Assembly (NCBI RefSeq): GCF_900114245.1
Contig: NZ_FOSK01000005.1
Span: forward strand, 124,001-188,000
Reading direction: 5' to 3'
Source: Pseudovibrio ascidiaceicola
Lineage (GTDB): Bacteria > Pseudomonadota > Alphaproteobacteria > Rhizobiales > Stappiaceae
Length of the DNA: 64,000 nucleotides
A program made the translations under genes and the position numbers. The notes beneath the pieces are model-generated. The model worked only from the letters and a program-made list of their open reading frames with translations, was not told where the DNA came from and ran no database searches. Each line of letters opens with the position of its first letter. Position 1 is the stretch's first letter. Below, in pieces: positions 25,462-33,803 of the stretch.

Positions 25462-26770
25462 AGTTACCGACAAGTCCTACGATATCGGCGCAAGCATCAC
25501 CCGCCATCTCAAATGGGGCGGTGCATTGGCTGCACTCCTCATCTTCGGTGCGGGCACCTGGACGGTTGTGACAGAAATCTCCGGTGCGGTTGTTGCTCCG
25601 GCAACCATCGTGGTGGAGACCAGCACCAAGAGCGTGCAGCACCGCGATGGCGGCATCGTCAATCAGATCCTCGTGAAGAACGGCGATCCGGTGAAGGCTG
25701 GAGATCTGGTTCTACAGCTGGATGATACCCTCACCCGCTCCAATCTGGCGGTGCTGACCAATCAGTTGGATGAACTCTATGCGCAGGAATCCCGGTTGAC
25801 CTCAGAGATTCAGGGCCGCACTGAGATTACGTTCAAGCAACGGGCAAAATCACCGCTGCACCGTGCGCATCTGATGATGATTGAAGAAACCCAGCGCAAC
25901 ATGATGGAAGCGCGGCAGAAAAATCACCTGAGCAAAAAAGAGCAGCTGGAAACCCAGATCGGCCAGTTCGAAAAGCAGATCGACGGCCTGGAGTTGCAGC
26001 GCGATGCAAAGCAGAACGAAGTGGACCTGATCAACACCGAGTTGGGTGGGTTGGAATCTTTGCGCAAAAAGAAGCTGGTGACCGAGTCCCGCGTCATGGC
26101 GTTTCAGCGTGAGCGCAGTTCTCTGGAAGGTGAACTTGGCGGCATCATTGCCCAGATCGCACGCTCTGGCGAGGCGATCAGCGAACGCCGGGTTATGATC
26201 TTGCAAGCTGATGAAGAGCTGCGCTCCAACAATCTGGAGCAACTGCAGCAAACCCGCGCCCAGATCTCTGAGCTGGAGGAGCGTCGCATTGCAGCGCAAG
26301 ACGAGCTTCGCCGAACGGAAATCAGAGCCCCTCAAAACGGCAAGGTGTTTGATCTGGCCATTCACACCATCGGCGGCGTCATCATGGGCGGTGAAGTGGT
26401 GATGAAGATTGTGCCGGAAGAAGATCAGCTCATCGTAGAAGCCAAGGTGCAGCCGGTGGATGTGGATCAGATTGGTCCAAATCAGGAAGCCACCATCCGC
26501 CTGCCTGCCTTTGACAAGCGCACCACACCGGAGCTCAAAGCGCGACTAAAAACCATTTCGCCTGATCTGGTGCAGGACCCACGCACGGGCAGCACCTACT
26601 ATCTGGCTGAACTGGCTATTCCTGAAGAGGAGCTGGAGCGTCTGGAAGGCAAGTCCCTCATCCCGGGCATGCCGGTTGAGGCATTCATCAAGACAGAAGA
26701 TCGGTCCGTTCTGTCTTATCTGATCAAGCCAATGATGGACCAGATCGCGCATGCGATGAGAGAGACCTGA
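25454..26770 (+). CDS. Type I secretion membrane fusion protein, HlyD/PrtE family
   Basis: A protein of 438 residues whose ATG overlaps the ABC gene end by 8 bases. A short cytoplasmic N-terminus, one membrane span (about 22-45), a lipoyl half motif (RDGGIVNQILVKNGDPVKAGDLVLQLDD), a long coiled coil (about 100-290) and a second lipoyl half (RRTEIRAPQNGKVFDLAIHTIGGVI), then a beta-barrel and a C-terminal domain typical of HlyD. It bridges the inner-membrane ABC protein to an outer-membrane TolC. No tolC gene is in the window, so a shared one elsewhere is assumed. Confidence 0.93.
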   Translation: MARVTDKSYDIGASITRHLKWGGALAALLIFGAGTWTVVTEISGAVVAPATIVVETSTKSVQHRDGGIVNQILVKNGDPVKAGDLVLQLDDTLTRSNLAVLTNQLDELYAQESRLTSEIQGRTEITFKQRAKSPLHRAHLMMIEETQRNMMEARQKNHLSKKEQLETQIGQFEKQIDGLELQRDAKQNEVDLINTELGGLESLRKKKLVTESRVMAFQRERSSLEGELGGIIAQIARSGEAISERRVMILQADEELRSNNLEQLQQTRAQISELEERRIAAQDELRRTEIRAPQNGKVFDLAIHTIGGVIMGGEVVMKIVPEEDQLIVEAKVQPVDVDQIGPNQEATIRLPAFDKRTTPELKARLKTISPDLVQDPRTGSTYYLAELAIPEEELERLEGKSLIPGMPVEAFIKTEDRSVLSYLIKPMMDQIAHAMRET

Positions 26771-26935
26771 TACGCTTGGGATGGATCCGGGCATGTTCCC
26801 TGAATATGGGTTTTCAGAGGACATGCCGTCAACGCCATCATCCCAGTGTGTGGTGAGAGGTTGAAGCAGTGGCCGCTCCTGTTGCTTCACCAGCCTCCTC
26901 CCGAGAGCCCGGAGCCCTAATTCCGGGTGTCAGAA

Positions 26936-26985
26936 GACCCGTGTAGTGCTATGCCGCCGCCCTGTGCGAGTACTACACGGGCTCT
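26936..26985 (+). terminator. Large hairpin after the secretion operon
   Basis: CCCGTGTAGT (26938-26947) pairs with ACTACACGGG (26972-26981), extended by AGA/TCT, with a 24-base loop and CTCTTTCC after it. It lies about 165 bases past the hlyD-like stop and also downstream of the convergent iclR gene, so it may serve both strands. Nothing else was found in 26771-27003. Confidence 0.65.
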
Positions 26986-27003
26986 TTCCATGCAGCATAA
27001 GTG

Positions 27004-27771
27004 TTAGGAAGGCCGGTAGCCAAGCCTCTGAGATATATTGGCAATGCAGGTTAGCAGTGGCTTCACATACTGCTCTGTTGGCTTGGTGTGCCGATAAAGT
27101 GGAATGGAAACGCTGATCGCAGCCGCCGGTTTGCCCATGTCATCCAAAATGGCAGCGCCGTAACAGACGACCCCCTCCTCGTTTTCCTGATTATCAAAGA
27201 CATATCCATCTTCGCGCACCTTCTGAGTGATCGCGGAAAGAACAGTGCGGTCTGTGTTTGTGAAGCTGGTGATCTGGGCCATGTCCAGCTGCCGAATGAG
27301 ATCTTCGGCCTCTGCTGGTGCCATTGCGCCAAGATAGGCTTTGCCCACACCGCTGGAGTGCATGGGCACGCGCGTGCCGATGGTGGAAGCCATGCGCACC
27401 ACTTCCTCACACTCGATCTTGTCGATGTAAATCAACTCCTCCCGACTGGGAACTGCCAGGTGCACAGTCTCTCCGGTCTCATCACGCAAGCGCAGCAGCT
27501 GCTCCTTTGCAAGCCTACGGATGTCGTTTTCCGCCAACGCTTTACGGGCCAGCGAGACCAGTCGCACACCCAGTTGGTAACGCTGGTCGCTGCGCTGTTC
27601 AATCAACCCCTCTGCCTCCAGAGAAGCCAGTAGGCGATAGAGCGTTGGCCGCGTTAAGCCGCTGGATTCCTTCAACTCGGCAAGAGAAGGCGGTGCCTTT
27701 GATTGGGAGATCAGATCAAGCAGGTGGATCGTCCGCGAGAAACTCTGTGTGCCCTGCACCGGCGCTTTCAT
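27004..27771 (-). CDS. IclR-family transcriptional regulator
   Basis: A protein of 255 residues from ATG 27771, with AAGGA seven bases upstream; the frame runs on to 27885 without support. N-terminal winged helix (SFSRTIHLLDLISQSKAPPSLAELKESSGLTRPTLYRLL in parts) and a C-terminal ligand domain with MHSSGVGKAYLGAM and NEEGVVCYGAAILDD, characteristic of IclR. It is divergent from the cupin/SDR/aminotransferase operon. The palindrome TGTCCATAATATGGACA in between is its probable operator. Ligand presumably a pathway acid. Confidence 0.92.
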   Translation of the reverse strand: MKAPVQGTQSFSRTIHLLDLISQSKAPPSLAELKESSGLTRPTLYRLLASLEAEGLIEQRSDQRYQLGVRLVSLARKALAENDIRRLAKEQLLRLRDETGETVHLAVPSREELIYIDKIECEEVVRMASTIGTRVPMHSSGVGKAYLGAMAPAEAEDLIRQLDMAQITSFTNTDRTVLSAITQKVREDGYVFDNQENEEGVVCYGAAILDDMGKPAAAISVSIPLYRHTKPTEQYVKPLLTCIANISQRLGYRPS

Positions 27772-27851
27772 AGGTGTCCTTTCCACCGCCACAAGACTGT
27801 AGCGTTGACATAAATAGATATACGTATAGTTTTGTTCATATAGTGAATGAA

Positions 27852-27868
27852 TGTCCATAATATGGACA
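27852..27868. promoter_or_regulatory. Palindromic operator upstream of the cupin operon
   Basis: TGTCCATA-A-TATGGACA is a perfect 17-base palindrome, ending 17 bases before the cupin start. A second short dyad, TTCA-TATAG-TGAA, lies at about 27835. IclR regulators bind pseudo-palindromes of about this size, so it is the likely site for the divergent IclR protein. Confidence 0.65.
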
Positions 27869-27884
27869 AATAAGGAATCTGTCA

Positions 27885-28415
27885 ATGCCGCTGGTTGAGA
27901 AAGACGAGAACCCTCGCATCCCCTATCAACACCCTATGCCACCTGATGCCCTGCCCGAAATCGTGGTGCCCGATGCACTCTCTCAAGAAGATGACCGCAT
28001 GTGGGTCAAGCAGGCGGAGAATGTTTACTTCCGCCCTCTCTGCCTGAATGTCTCGCAGGGCTACTGGATGAACCTGCTGAAAGTGACCAAGTCCGGCGTA
28101 CTCTCCCGCCATCGGCATGCCAATGCGGTGCATGGGTTCGTTTTGAAAGGCCGCTGGCACTATCTGGAGCATGACTGGGAAGCACGTGAAGGCGGATACG
28201 TTTATGAGCCTCCCGGTGAAACGCACACACTGGTGGTGCCTGATGATGTTGAAGAGATGATCACCTATTTTCAGGTGAACGGTGTCATGTACTACGTAGA
28301 CCCCTATGGCAATCACCTTGGCTATGAGGATGTTTTCACCAAAATCGATATGTGTCGCAAACACTTCGAAGAGGTGGGCCTTGGTGCCGACTATGTAAAG
28401 AACTTCATCCGCTGA
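27885..28415 (+). CDS. Cupin-fold protein of the 2,4'-dihydroxyacetophenone dioxygenase family
   Basis: A protein of 176 residues. The cupin metal site is seen as SRHRHANAVHGFVLKGRW (two His) and EPPGETHTLVVPDD (Glu/His), as in the dihydroxyacetophenone dioxygenase-like family, which cleaves C-C bonds in aryl ketones using iron. The real substrate may be different. First gene of an operon with a dehydrogenase and an aminotransferase; the stop is 9 bases before the SDR start. Cytoplasmic, controlled by the adjacent IclR protein. Confidence 0.8.
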   Translation: MPLVEKDENPRIPYQHPMPPDALPEIVVPDALSQEDDRMWVKQAENVYFRPLCLNVSQGYWMNLLKVTKSGVLSRHRHANAVHGFVLKGRWHYLEHDWEAREGGYVYEPPGETHTLVVPDDVEEMITYFQVNGVMYYVDPYGNHLGYEDVFTKIDMCRKHFEEVGLGADYVKNFIR

Positions 28416-28423
28416 GTGCTGAT

Positions 28424-29158
28424 ATGACCAATATTTCCTATGATTTTTCCGGCAAGGTTGCCGTGGTGACCGGTGGTGCCAAAGGCATTGGGGCAGAGAT
28501 TGCCCTGCACTATCACAAGGCCGGCGCACAAGTTGTCATCTGGGACCTCAATATTCCGGAGGACCTGCCTTTTTCGCATGTGTTCTGTCAGGTGGACATC
28601 AGCCAGCAGGACCAGATAGCAGCTGCTTTTGTCAGAACGCTGGAGCAGTGCGGGCAGATTGACTTCCTCTCCCACAATGCAGGATTTGCGGGCTCAACTG
28701 TTCCGCTGGCAGACTATGATCCGCAAGAATGGGCGCGGGTGGTGGAGGTGAACCTGTTTGGGACCTTCCAACTTTGCCAACAGGTCGTACCCCATATGAA
28801 GGACAGGGGGTTTGGGCGCATCATCAACATGGCGTCGCTGGCGGGCAAAGAGGGCACGCCAAACGCCTCTGCCTACAGCGCATCTAAAGCTGGTGTGATT
28901 GGGTTGACAAAATCTCTAGCAAAAGAGCTGGCAGAAACTGATATACGAGTAAATTGCATCGCTCCGGCGGCCATCAAAACAGATATTCTGGACCAGATGA
29001 CCCCTGAGTTTGTGCAGATTATGATTGATAAGTCGCCGATGAAAAGATTGGGGCTGGTGGAAGAAGCTGCCGAGCTGGTGATGTGGCTCAGTTCCTCCGC
29101 CTGTACATTCAACAGCGGCGCAGTGTTTGATCTTTCGGGCGGACGGGCAACATATTGA
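28424..29158 (+). CDS. Short-chain dehydrogenase/reductase
   Basis: A protein of 244 residues from ATG 28424; the frame opens upstream at 28352 inside the cupin gene. NAD(P)-binding VVTGGAKGIGAEIA, HNAGFAG, catalytic Ser in INMASLAGKEG, YSASK (Tyr and Lys) and RVNCIAPAAIKTD are all standard for classical SDRs. An Asp at the end of the second strand (VIWDLN) suggests NAD preference. It probably oxidises or reduces a hydroxyl/keto group in the same pathway as the cupin and aminotransferase. Confidence 0.9.
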   Translation: MTNISYDFSGKVAVVTGGAKGIGAEIALHYHKAGAQVVIWDLNIPEDLPFSHVFCQVDISQQDQIAAAFVRTLEQCGQIDFLSHNAGFAGSTVPLADYDPQEWARVVEVNLFGTFQLCQQVVPHMKDRGFGRIINMASLAGKEGTPNASAYSASKAGVIGLTKSLAKELAETDIRVNCIAPAAIKTDILDQMTPEFVQIMIDKSPMKRLGLVEEAAELVMWLSSSACTFNSGAVFDLSGGRATY

Positions 29159-30336
29159 CGAGTGAAGCAAGACACGGGCTGGAAAGCCGCGCAATTCAGG
29201 TTCCTCCATCTATCACGCGGGAGCTGGCCAATGCGGCCATGAGCGTTGAGGGCCTTATTCCTTTGTGGTTCGGAGAGCCAAATATCCCTACCCCAAAATT
29301 CATTTGTGATGAGGCCGCACGGTCCTTGTCTGCGGGAGAAACCTTTTACGCTGAAGGGCTTGGGAGGCCTTATCTACGCGAGGCGATCTCGGGTTATATG
29401 AGTGAGCTTTACAGCAAGCCGATTGGGGTCAACCGCGTTGCGGTTACGGTCTCCGGCGGCAACGCGCTCAATCTGGCCTTTCAGTGTGTGTTGGAAGAAG
29501 GTGATACGGTTGTCACGTTGACACCCGCCTTTCCAAACCTGCTTTCCATCCCAAAACTGCAAGGCGCCCGCACGGTCACCCATTCACTTGAGGTGAAGGA
29601 CGGCAAGTGGTCGCTGGATGTGGAAGCATTTTTGGAAACGGCCAAGGGCGCAAAGGTGGTGTTGCTCAACTCACCTTCCAACCCCACGGGCTTTATGCTG
29701 ACCAGACCTGAGATTGCGCGGATCATGGAAGTTCTGCGCGAGCGCGGCACATGGTTGATCTCTGACGAGGTTTACGCCCGCACCGTTTACTCCGGCAAGG
29801 CAGCACCATCGTTTCTTGAGGTGTCCGAGCCGGAAGATCGCCTGATCGTGGTGAACTCCTTCTCCAAATCATGGGCCATGACTGGCTGGCGTTTGGGCTG
29901 GCTCACTTTGCCGCCAAGCCTGACACCGGTTGTTGAGAAGATTGCCGAGTTCTCTATTGCCAGCGCCCCACCGTTCTCTCAGCGGGCCGCTGTGGTTGCG
30001 CTTCAGCAAGGTGAAGAGTTCGTTGCTCAAATGGCGCAAAACTATAAGCATGCGCGGGATCTGGTGTGCTCAGGCCTACTCGCCCATGAGGGGGTGACCT
30101 GCCCTGTGCCGGAAAGTGCGTTCTATGCTTACTTCAAGGTGGAGGGCGTGACGGATTCCGTTGCTTATGCCCGCATGTTGATTGAAGAGGCCAAGGTTGG
30201 TCTTGCTCCCGGGGATGCGTTTCTTGTTGGTGAACCCGGCTGGTTCCGCCTCTGCTTTGCGCAGACGGATGAGCAGCTCAATGAAGCGTTGGACCGTCTT
30301 GCGCCGTTCCTGGCCAATGCACGGGAAACGGTGTGA
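29155..30336 (+). CDS. Class I/II pyridoxal-phosphate aminotransferase
   Basis: A protein of 393 residues of fold type I. Motifs: NSPSNPTG for cofactor binding, SDEVYARTVY (Asp to the PLP nitrogen), and SFSKSWAMTGWRLGW with the Schiff-base Lys (about residue 240), then the C-terminal WFRLCFAQ Arg that binds the substrate carboxylate. The start is TTG at 29155, overlapping the SDR stop as TTGA; no ATG lies near. An aspartate or aromatic aminotransferase-like activity is likely, feeding an oxo acid to or from the SDR and cupin. Confidence 0.88.
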   Translation: MTSEARHGLESRAIQVPPSITRELANAAMSVEGLIPLWFGEPNIPTPKFICDEAARSLSAGETFYAEGLGRPYLREAISGYMSELYSKPIGVNRVAVTVSGGNALNLAFQCVLEEGDTVVTLTPAFPNLLSIPKLQGARTVTHSLEVKDGKWSLDVEAFLETAKGAKVVLLNSPSNPTGFMLTRPEIARIMEVLRERGTWLISDEVYARTVYSGKAAPSFLEVSEPEDRLIVVNSFSKSWAMTGWRLGWLTLPPSLTPVVEKIAEFSIASAPPFSQRAAVVALQQGEEFVAQMAQNYKHARDLVCSGLLAHEGVTCPVPESAFYAYFKVEGVTDSVAYARMLIEEAKVGLAPGDAFLVGEPGWFRLCFAQTDEQLNEALDRLAPFLANARETV

Positions 30337-30345
30337 CCCTGCAAA

Positions 30346-31398
30346 CTAGAACCAGTGATAGGAGGGCAGTGTCCCTCCTATTGTATTGAGAATAAGTGGT
30401 TCAATCTTCTCAAAGAGCTTTTCATTATTGGAAAGCACCACGATCCCCATATCCTCTTGCGGATAGCCAACCGTATATGCGCGATAACCCGGATTGCTGC
30501 CCCAGTGCCAGATGGACCCGTTCGGCTTGGTGGCCTGAAGCCCCCACCCCATAGACCAGCCGATTTTGCCAGTCACGGTCTTGTGGGTTTGCAGCATGCG
30601 CTCCTTCAGCTCAGGTTCTGCGGCCTCATCCATCATAGCAACCAGAAAGCGGGCGTAGTCTCCAGCCGTGGTGTGCAGGCTCCATGCGGCATGACCAATG
30701 GATGGCTTTCTCTTGTCCGTAATCCGGTCTCCCTCTGCATCATACCCAAAACGGATGCGGTAATCGTAGGCCCGCTGCCAGAGATAGCTGGTGGACGACA
30801 TGCCTAGCGGCTCAAACACATGGATACGCGCCAGCGTTTCAAGGTTTAGCCCCGTCCGCCGTTCCAGCACCTGCTGCAACAAAGCATAGCCGGAGCCGGA
30901 ATAGGTAAACTCTGTGCCCGGATCAAAGCGCAGCTTGAGCGGGTCTTTCTCATCAAAGTTGGCAAGGCCGGAAGTATGCGAAAGCAACATACGGGCGGTG
31001 ATGCGTTTCAGTCGGGGGTCTGAGCCATCAAACAAATCCGGGGCGTATTGATAAAGCGGTCGCTCTAACGACAGAATATTCAAATCCACCAGCTTCAGCG
31101 TCAGGTAGGCGAACACCGGTTTGCCGAGAGACGCGGCTTCAAAAATAGGCTCTTGCGCGCCAATGACTGTTTTGCCCCTGCTGGATTTGTCATAGAGGCG
31201 GATGAACTCCACTTTGCCCTCGCGGACCACCGCCACGCTCAGGCTCGCATCCGGGTTGCCACGCTGAATGCCTTTTGCGTGCTCATCCAGCTTTGCAATC
31301 ATATCCGCTTGTGGTGCTGATTTTTGTAGAGGCGTGGAGTCATTGCAGCCACTGAGTGCCAGAAGTCCCGCCAAAACTGTTAGTATCCGTAGATGCAT
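30346..31398 (-). CDS. Class C beta-lactamase-like serine hydrolase, lipoprotein
   Basis: A protein of 350 residues from ATG 31398 (a TTG directly before is less likely). The N-terminus has a lipobox (LALSGC), so it should be lipid-anchored after export. Penicillin-binding-fold motifs: SLGK (SxxK, after FEAA), YSG in TYSGSGYALL, and HWG in IWHWGSNPGY. Such proteins are esterases, D-aminopeptidases or carboxypeptidases more often than true beta-lactamases. It is convergent with the aminotransferase gene, stops 9 bases apart. Confidence 0.88.
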   Translation of the reverse strand: MHLRILTVLAGLLALSGCNDSTPLQKSAPQADMIAKLDEHAKGIQRGNPDASLSVAVVREGKVEFIRLYDKSSRGKTVIGAQEPIFEAASLGKPVFAYLTLKLVDLNILSLERPLYQYAPDLFDGSDPRLKRITARMLLSHTSGLANFDEKDPLKLRFDPGTEFTYSGSGYALLQQVLERRTGLNLETLARIHVFEPLGMSSTSYLWQRAYDYRIRFGYDAEGDRITDKRKPSIGHAAWSLHTTAGDYARFLVAMMDEAAEPELKERMLQTHKTVTGKIGWSMGWGLQATKPNGSIWHWGSNPGYRAYTVGYPQEDMGIVVLSNNEKLFEKIEPLILNTIGGTLPSYHWF

Positions 31399-31623
31399 CA
31401 AGAAGCCGTTTTAAAATCAGGTGGTGCCAAGGTGTTTATGCAAATCGCCGGGGCATCGCTCCGGTTTCCATGAGAGCATACGCCTAAGAAGATGAATGAG
31501 AGATTGGTCTGGGCGGTTAATTTTGGCCAAACCTGTAAGCAAACAAAATGGCACCAATGCGTCAGGTTGTAATTTGCTACGAAAGATACAACCTCGGACC
31601 CATCAGAAAAATCGAAATAGCTG

Positions 31624-31654
31624 TTGACCTCAACTTAGCTTGAGGACTTAAAAG
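31624..31654 (+). promoter_or_regulatory. SoxR-box promoter for the periplasmic Rid gene
   Basis: CCTCAACTTAGCTTGAGG (31628-31645) is a perfect dyad (CCTCAA/TTGAGG) differing at only two central bases from the E. coli soxS SoxR box, recalled as CCTCAAGTTAACTTGAGG. It overlaps a -35-like TTGACC (31624-31629), and TAAAAG follows after 19 bases, the long spacer typical of MerR-family promoters. The ATG lies about 55 bases downstream. Nothing else was seen in the remainder of 31399-31711. Confidence 0.75.
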
Positions 31655-31711
31655 CCCTGTTGTGAAACCGGAACCTTACATGTTTCGGTCAAAGAACAGA
31701 ATGAGCTGATC

Positions 31712-32185
31712 ATGAAAACAATTGCTAGTTTATCCCTTGGAACCTTGATGATTGCCGCTGCCGGCATGGCACATGCAGAAGGTTTGGAGCGCATCAACCC
31801 ATCCACCATTGTCGATACCAGCCCTTGGGGCTTTACGCAGGTTGTTGTGGCTCCCTCAAACGCAAAAACGGTTTATATTTCAGGTCAATTCAGCGGCGAC
31901 ATAGACGGGAACGTTTTGGGCAAAACGGTTGGCAAACAAGCGGAGATTGCCTTCTCTAATCTGCGTAAGGCGATTGCGGCCTCTGGAGGAAAACCAGAGC
32001 ATGTGGTCAAGATACAAGTGCTTGTTGCCGGTCATGGTGAAGATAAACTGCATGCGATTAAGGAACAGGCGGATAAACTTTTCGGGCAGCACCTTCCTGC
32101 CAGCACACTCATCCCTGTCGACCGTTTGGCATTGGACGGCATGTTGTTTGAGATAGATGCAACACTGGCAATCCCACAGAGCTAA
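31712..32185 (+). CDS. Periplasmic RidA/YjgF-family protein
   Basis: A protein of 157 residues with a clear signal peptide (AAAGMAHA then EGLERI), so exported, unlike classical RidA. The Rid fold is seen in VYISGQFSGDIDGN, KQAEIAFSNLRKAIAASGG and HVVKIQVLV. The archetypal 2-iminobutanoate deaminase has PARS with the substrate-binding Arg; here the matching stretch reads PAST, so deaminase activity is doubtful and it belongs with the Rid subgroups lacking Arg. Preceded by a SoxR-type promoter, suggesting induction by redox-active compounds or oxidative stress. Monocistronic, followed by a terminator. Confidence 0.88.
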   Translation: MKTIASLSLGTLMIAAAGMAHAEGLERINPSTIVDTSPWGFTQVVVAPSNAKTVYISGQFSGDIDGNVLGKTVGKQAEIAFSNLRKAIAASGGKPEHVVKIQVLVAGHGEDKLHAIKEQADKLFGQHLPASTLIPVDRLALDGMLFEIDATLAIPQS

Positions 32186-32194
32186 CCTGCATAT

Positions 32195-32228
32195 GCTCCC
32201 GCCCGATTGTATGACGGGAGCCTTTTTT
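32195..32228 (+). terminator. Terminator of the Rid gene
   Basis: GCTCCCG (32195-32201) pairs with CGGGAGC (32215-32221), followed by CTTTTTT. It overlaps the end of the convergent efflux gene. Confidence 0.85.
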
Positions 32229-33780
32229 ATTCACTTGCAGGTGTCTTTGGCGCGGGATTGTCCGGGGCTGGTGGCCTTCGCCGTGGTGTATGGCCCTTGA
32301 AGGCCCAAAGGGACATGACAGCGGCGCCAGCCAACACCAAAGCGCTGAAGAAAAAACCATCAGCAAGTGCACGGCTGCTGATTGCTTTGAGGATGTAAAG
32401 CGATTGCGGCCAGCGCTCGTGCAGCAAAGCAGCAGCTGCCGGTTGATCACCCATGAACTTGTAGAGCAGCAACTGCAACAGTTCACGGTCTTTATCGTTG
32501 GGCTCCATCAGCTCAGCGGCGGCAGAAATCATCGTCTTTTCTCGCCAGTTGATGAGAGCTCCCACGCAGGCAATGCCAAACACACCTCCCACTTGCCGGC
32601 AGGTTTGCAGCAAGGCAGTGGCGCGGGCGCGGGCAAGCAGAGAGACGTGAGAAAGCGCTTCAGTGGAAACGGAGCTGATGAGAAAGCCCAGTCCGGCCCC
32701 CATCAACATCATGCCGGGAAAAAGCAGCCAGAGATTGTTGTAGTGGATCACCAGAGCCTGCATCAAGAAGCCAGCCCCCATGGCCAGACTGCCGCAGACT
32801 GCAAGATTGCGGAAATTGATTTTGCCGACCAGACGCCCCCCGAACTGAGCGCATATGATGATTGTCAGCACCACCGGTAACATGGAGAGACCGGCCTGAA
32901 AGGGCGTCAGGCTCAAGACGTTTTGCAGAAAAACAGCGCCGAATACCACCTGCGCCAACAAGCCAAACGGAATGCAGAAGAGCAGCAGGCAGCACCCCAG
33001 ATAGACCTTGTTTTCGAACAATGAGAACTGGATGAACGGATGCGCAACGCGGTCTCTGCGAGCAAACAACAGGTAACAAATCAGGATCACGAACCCAAGT
33101 GAGACAACCCCTTCTCCCAATGTGAGGCGGTAATCACCAAACCGTTGAACTGCAACGGTGAAAACCAGAAGCACCATGACGAACATCACAGCGCCGAGAA
33201 AATCAAAACTGCCGGTGTCTCTGGAGGTTCTGCCCTTTCCGATGGCAAAGGCCATGATCAACACGGCCGCGCCAATGGGCACATTGAGCAAGAACACCAG
33301 CCGCCAGGAGAACAGCTGTACCAACGTGCCGCCCACCAGTGGGCCTGCTGCCATAAAGACGAGGCCTGCACCAACATAGTGGGCCAGAGCCTTGCCTCTC
33401 TCATCTGTCGGATAAGCGGAAAACACGAGCGCCGTTGCCGCGGGCTGCATCAGTGCTGCACCAAGCCCCTGAAACACACGGGATGTGATGAAGATGTCCC
33501 CCGTTGGGGCATAGGCACAGGCGAGCGAGGCGGCTGTAAACAGGGCTACACCGATGCGAAGAGAGGTGAAGTAGCCGAACTTATCGCCCAACCAGCCACC
33601 ACACATCAACATGGAGGCAAGCGCGATCAGATAGGCATTGACCGCCCATTGCAGGTGTACCGGACCAAAGGCATAGGTGCGCTGAAGAGACGGCAGAATA
33701 ATGCCCAGTACAGTCTGATCGATCATGACCAGAGCGAGCGCTCCGATCATATTCAACAAAACCAGATGTTTGCGGGCCAT
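32227..33780 (-). CDS. DHA2-family MFS efflux transporter
   Basis: A protein of 517 residues from ATG 33780 (GGAGAC upstream); the frame opens at 33855. About 14 membrane spans, as in EmrB/QacA-type drug pumps. Family marks: MIDQTVLGIILPSLQRTY (motif D1 region), LGDKFGYFTSLRIGVALF (motif A) and the antiporter motif GAGLVFMAAGPLVGGTLVQLFSWRLVFLLNVPIG in parts. Exports drugs, acids or metabolites by proton antiport. Third gene of a leftward operon after a patatin and an alpha/beta hydrolase. No membrane fusion partner is nearby. Confidence 0.9.
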   Translation of the reverse strand: MARKHLVLLNMIGALALVMIDQTVLGIILPSLQRTYAFGPVHLQWAVNAYLIALASMLMCGGWLGDKFGYFTSLRIGVALFTAASLACAYAPTGDIFITSRVFQGLGAALMQPAATALVFSAYPTDERGKALAHYVGAGLVFMAAGPLVGGTLVQLFSWRLVFLLNVPIGAAVLIMAFAIGKGRTSRDTGSFDFLGAVMFVMVLLVFTVAVQRFGDYRLTLGEGVVSLGFVILICYLLFARRDRVAHPFIQFSLFENKVYLGCCLLLFCIPFGLLAQVVFGAVFLQNVLSLTPFQAGLSMLPVVLTIIICAQFGGRLVGKINFRNLAVCGSLAMGAGFLMQALVIHYNNLWLLFPGMMLMGAGLGFLISSVSTEALSHVSLLARARATALLQTCRQVGGVFGIACVGALINWREKTMISAAAELMEPNDKDRELLQLLLYKFMGDQPAAAALLHERWPQSLYILKAISSRALADGFFFSALVLAGAAVMSLWAFKGHTPRRRPPAPDNPAPKTPASE

Positions 33781-33803
33781 GCTTGTCTCCACTCGTTTAC
33801 GGT

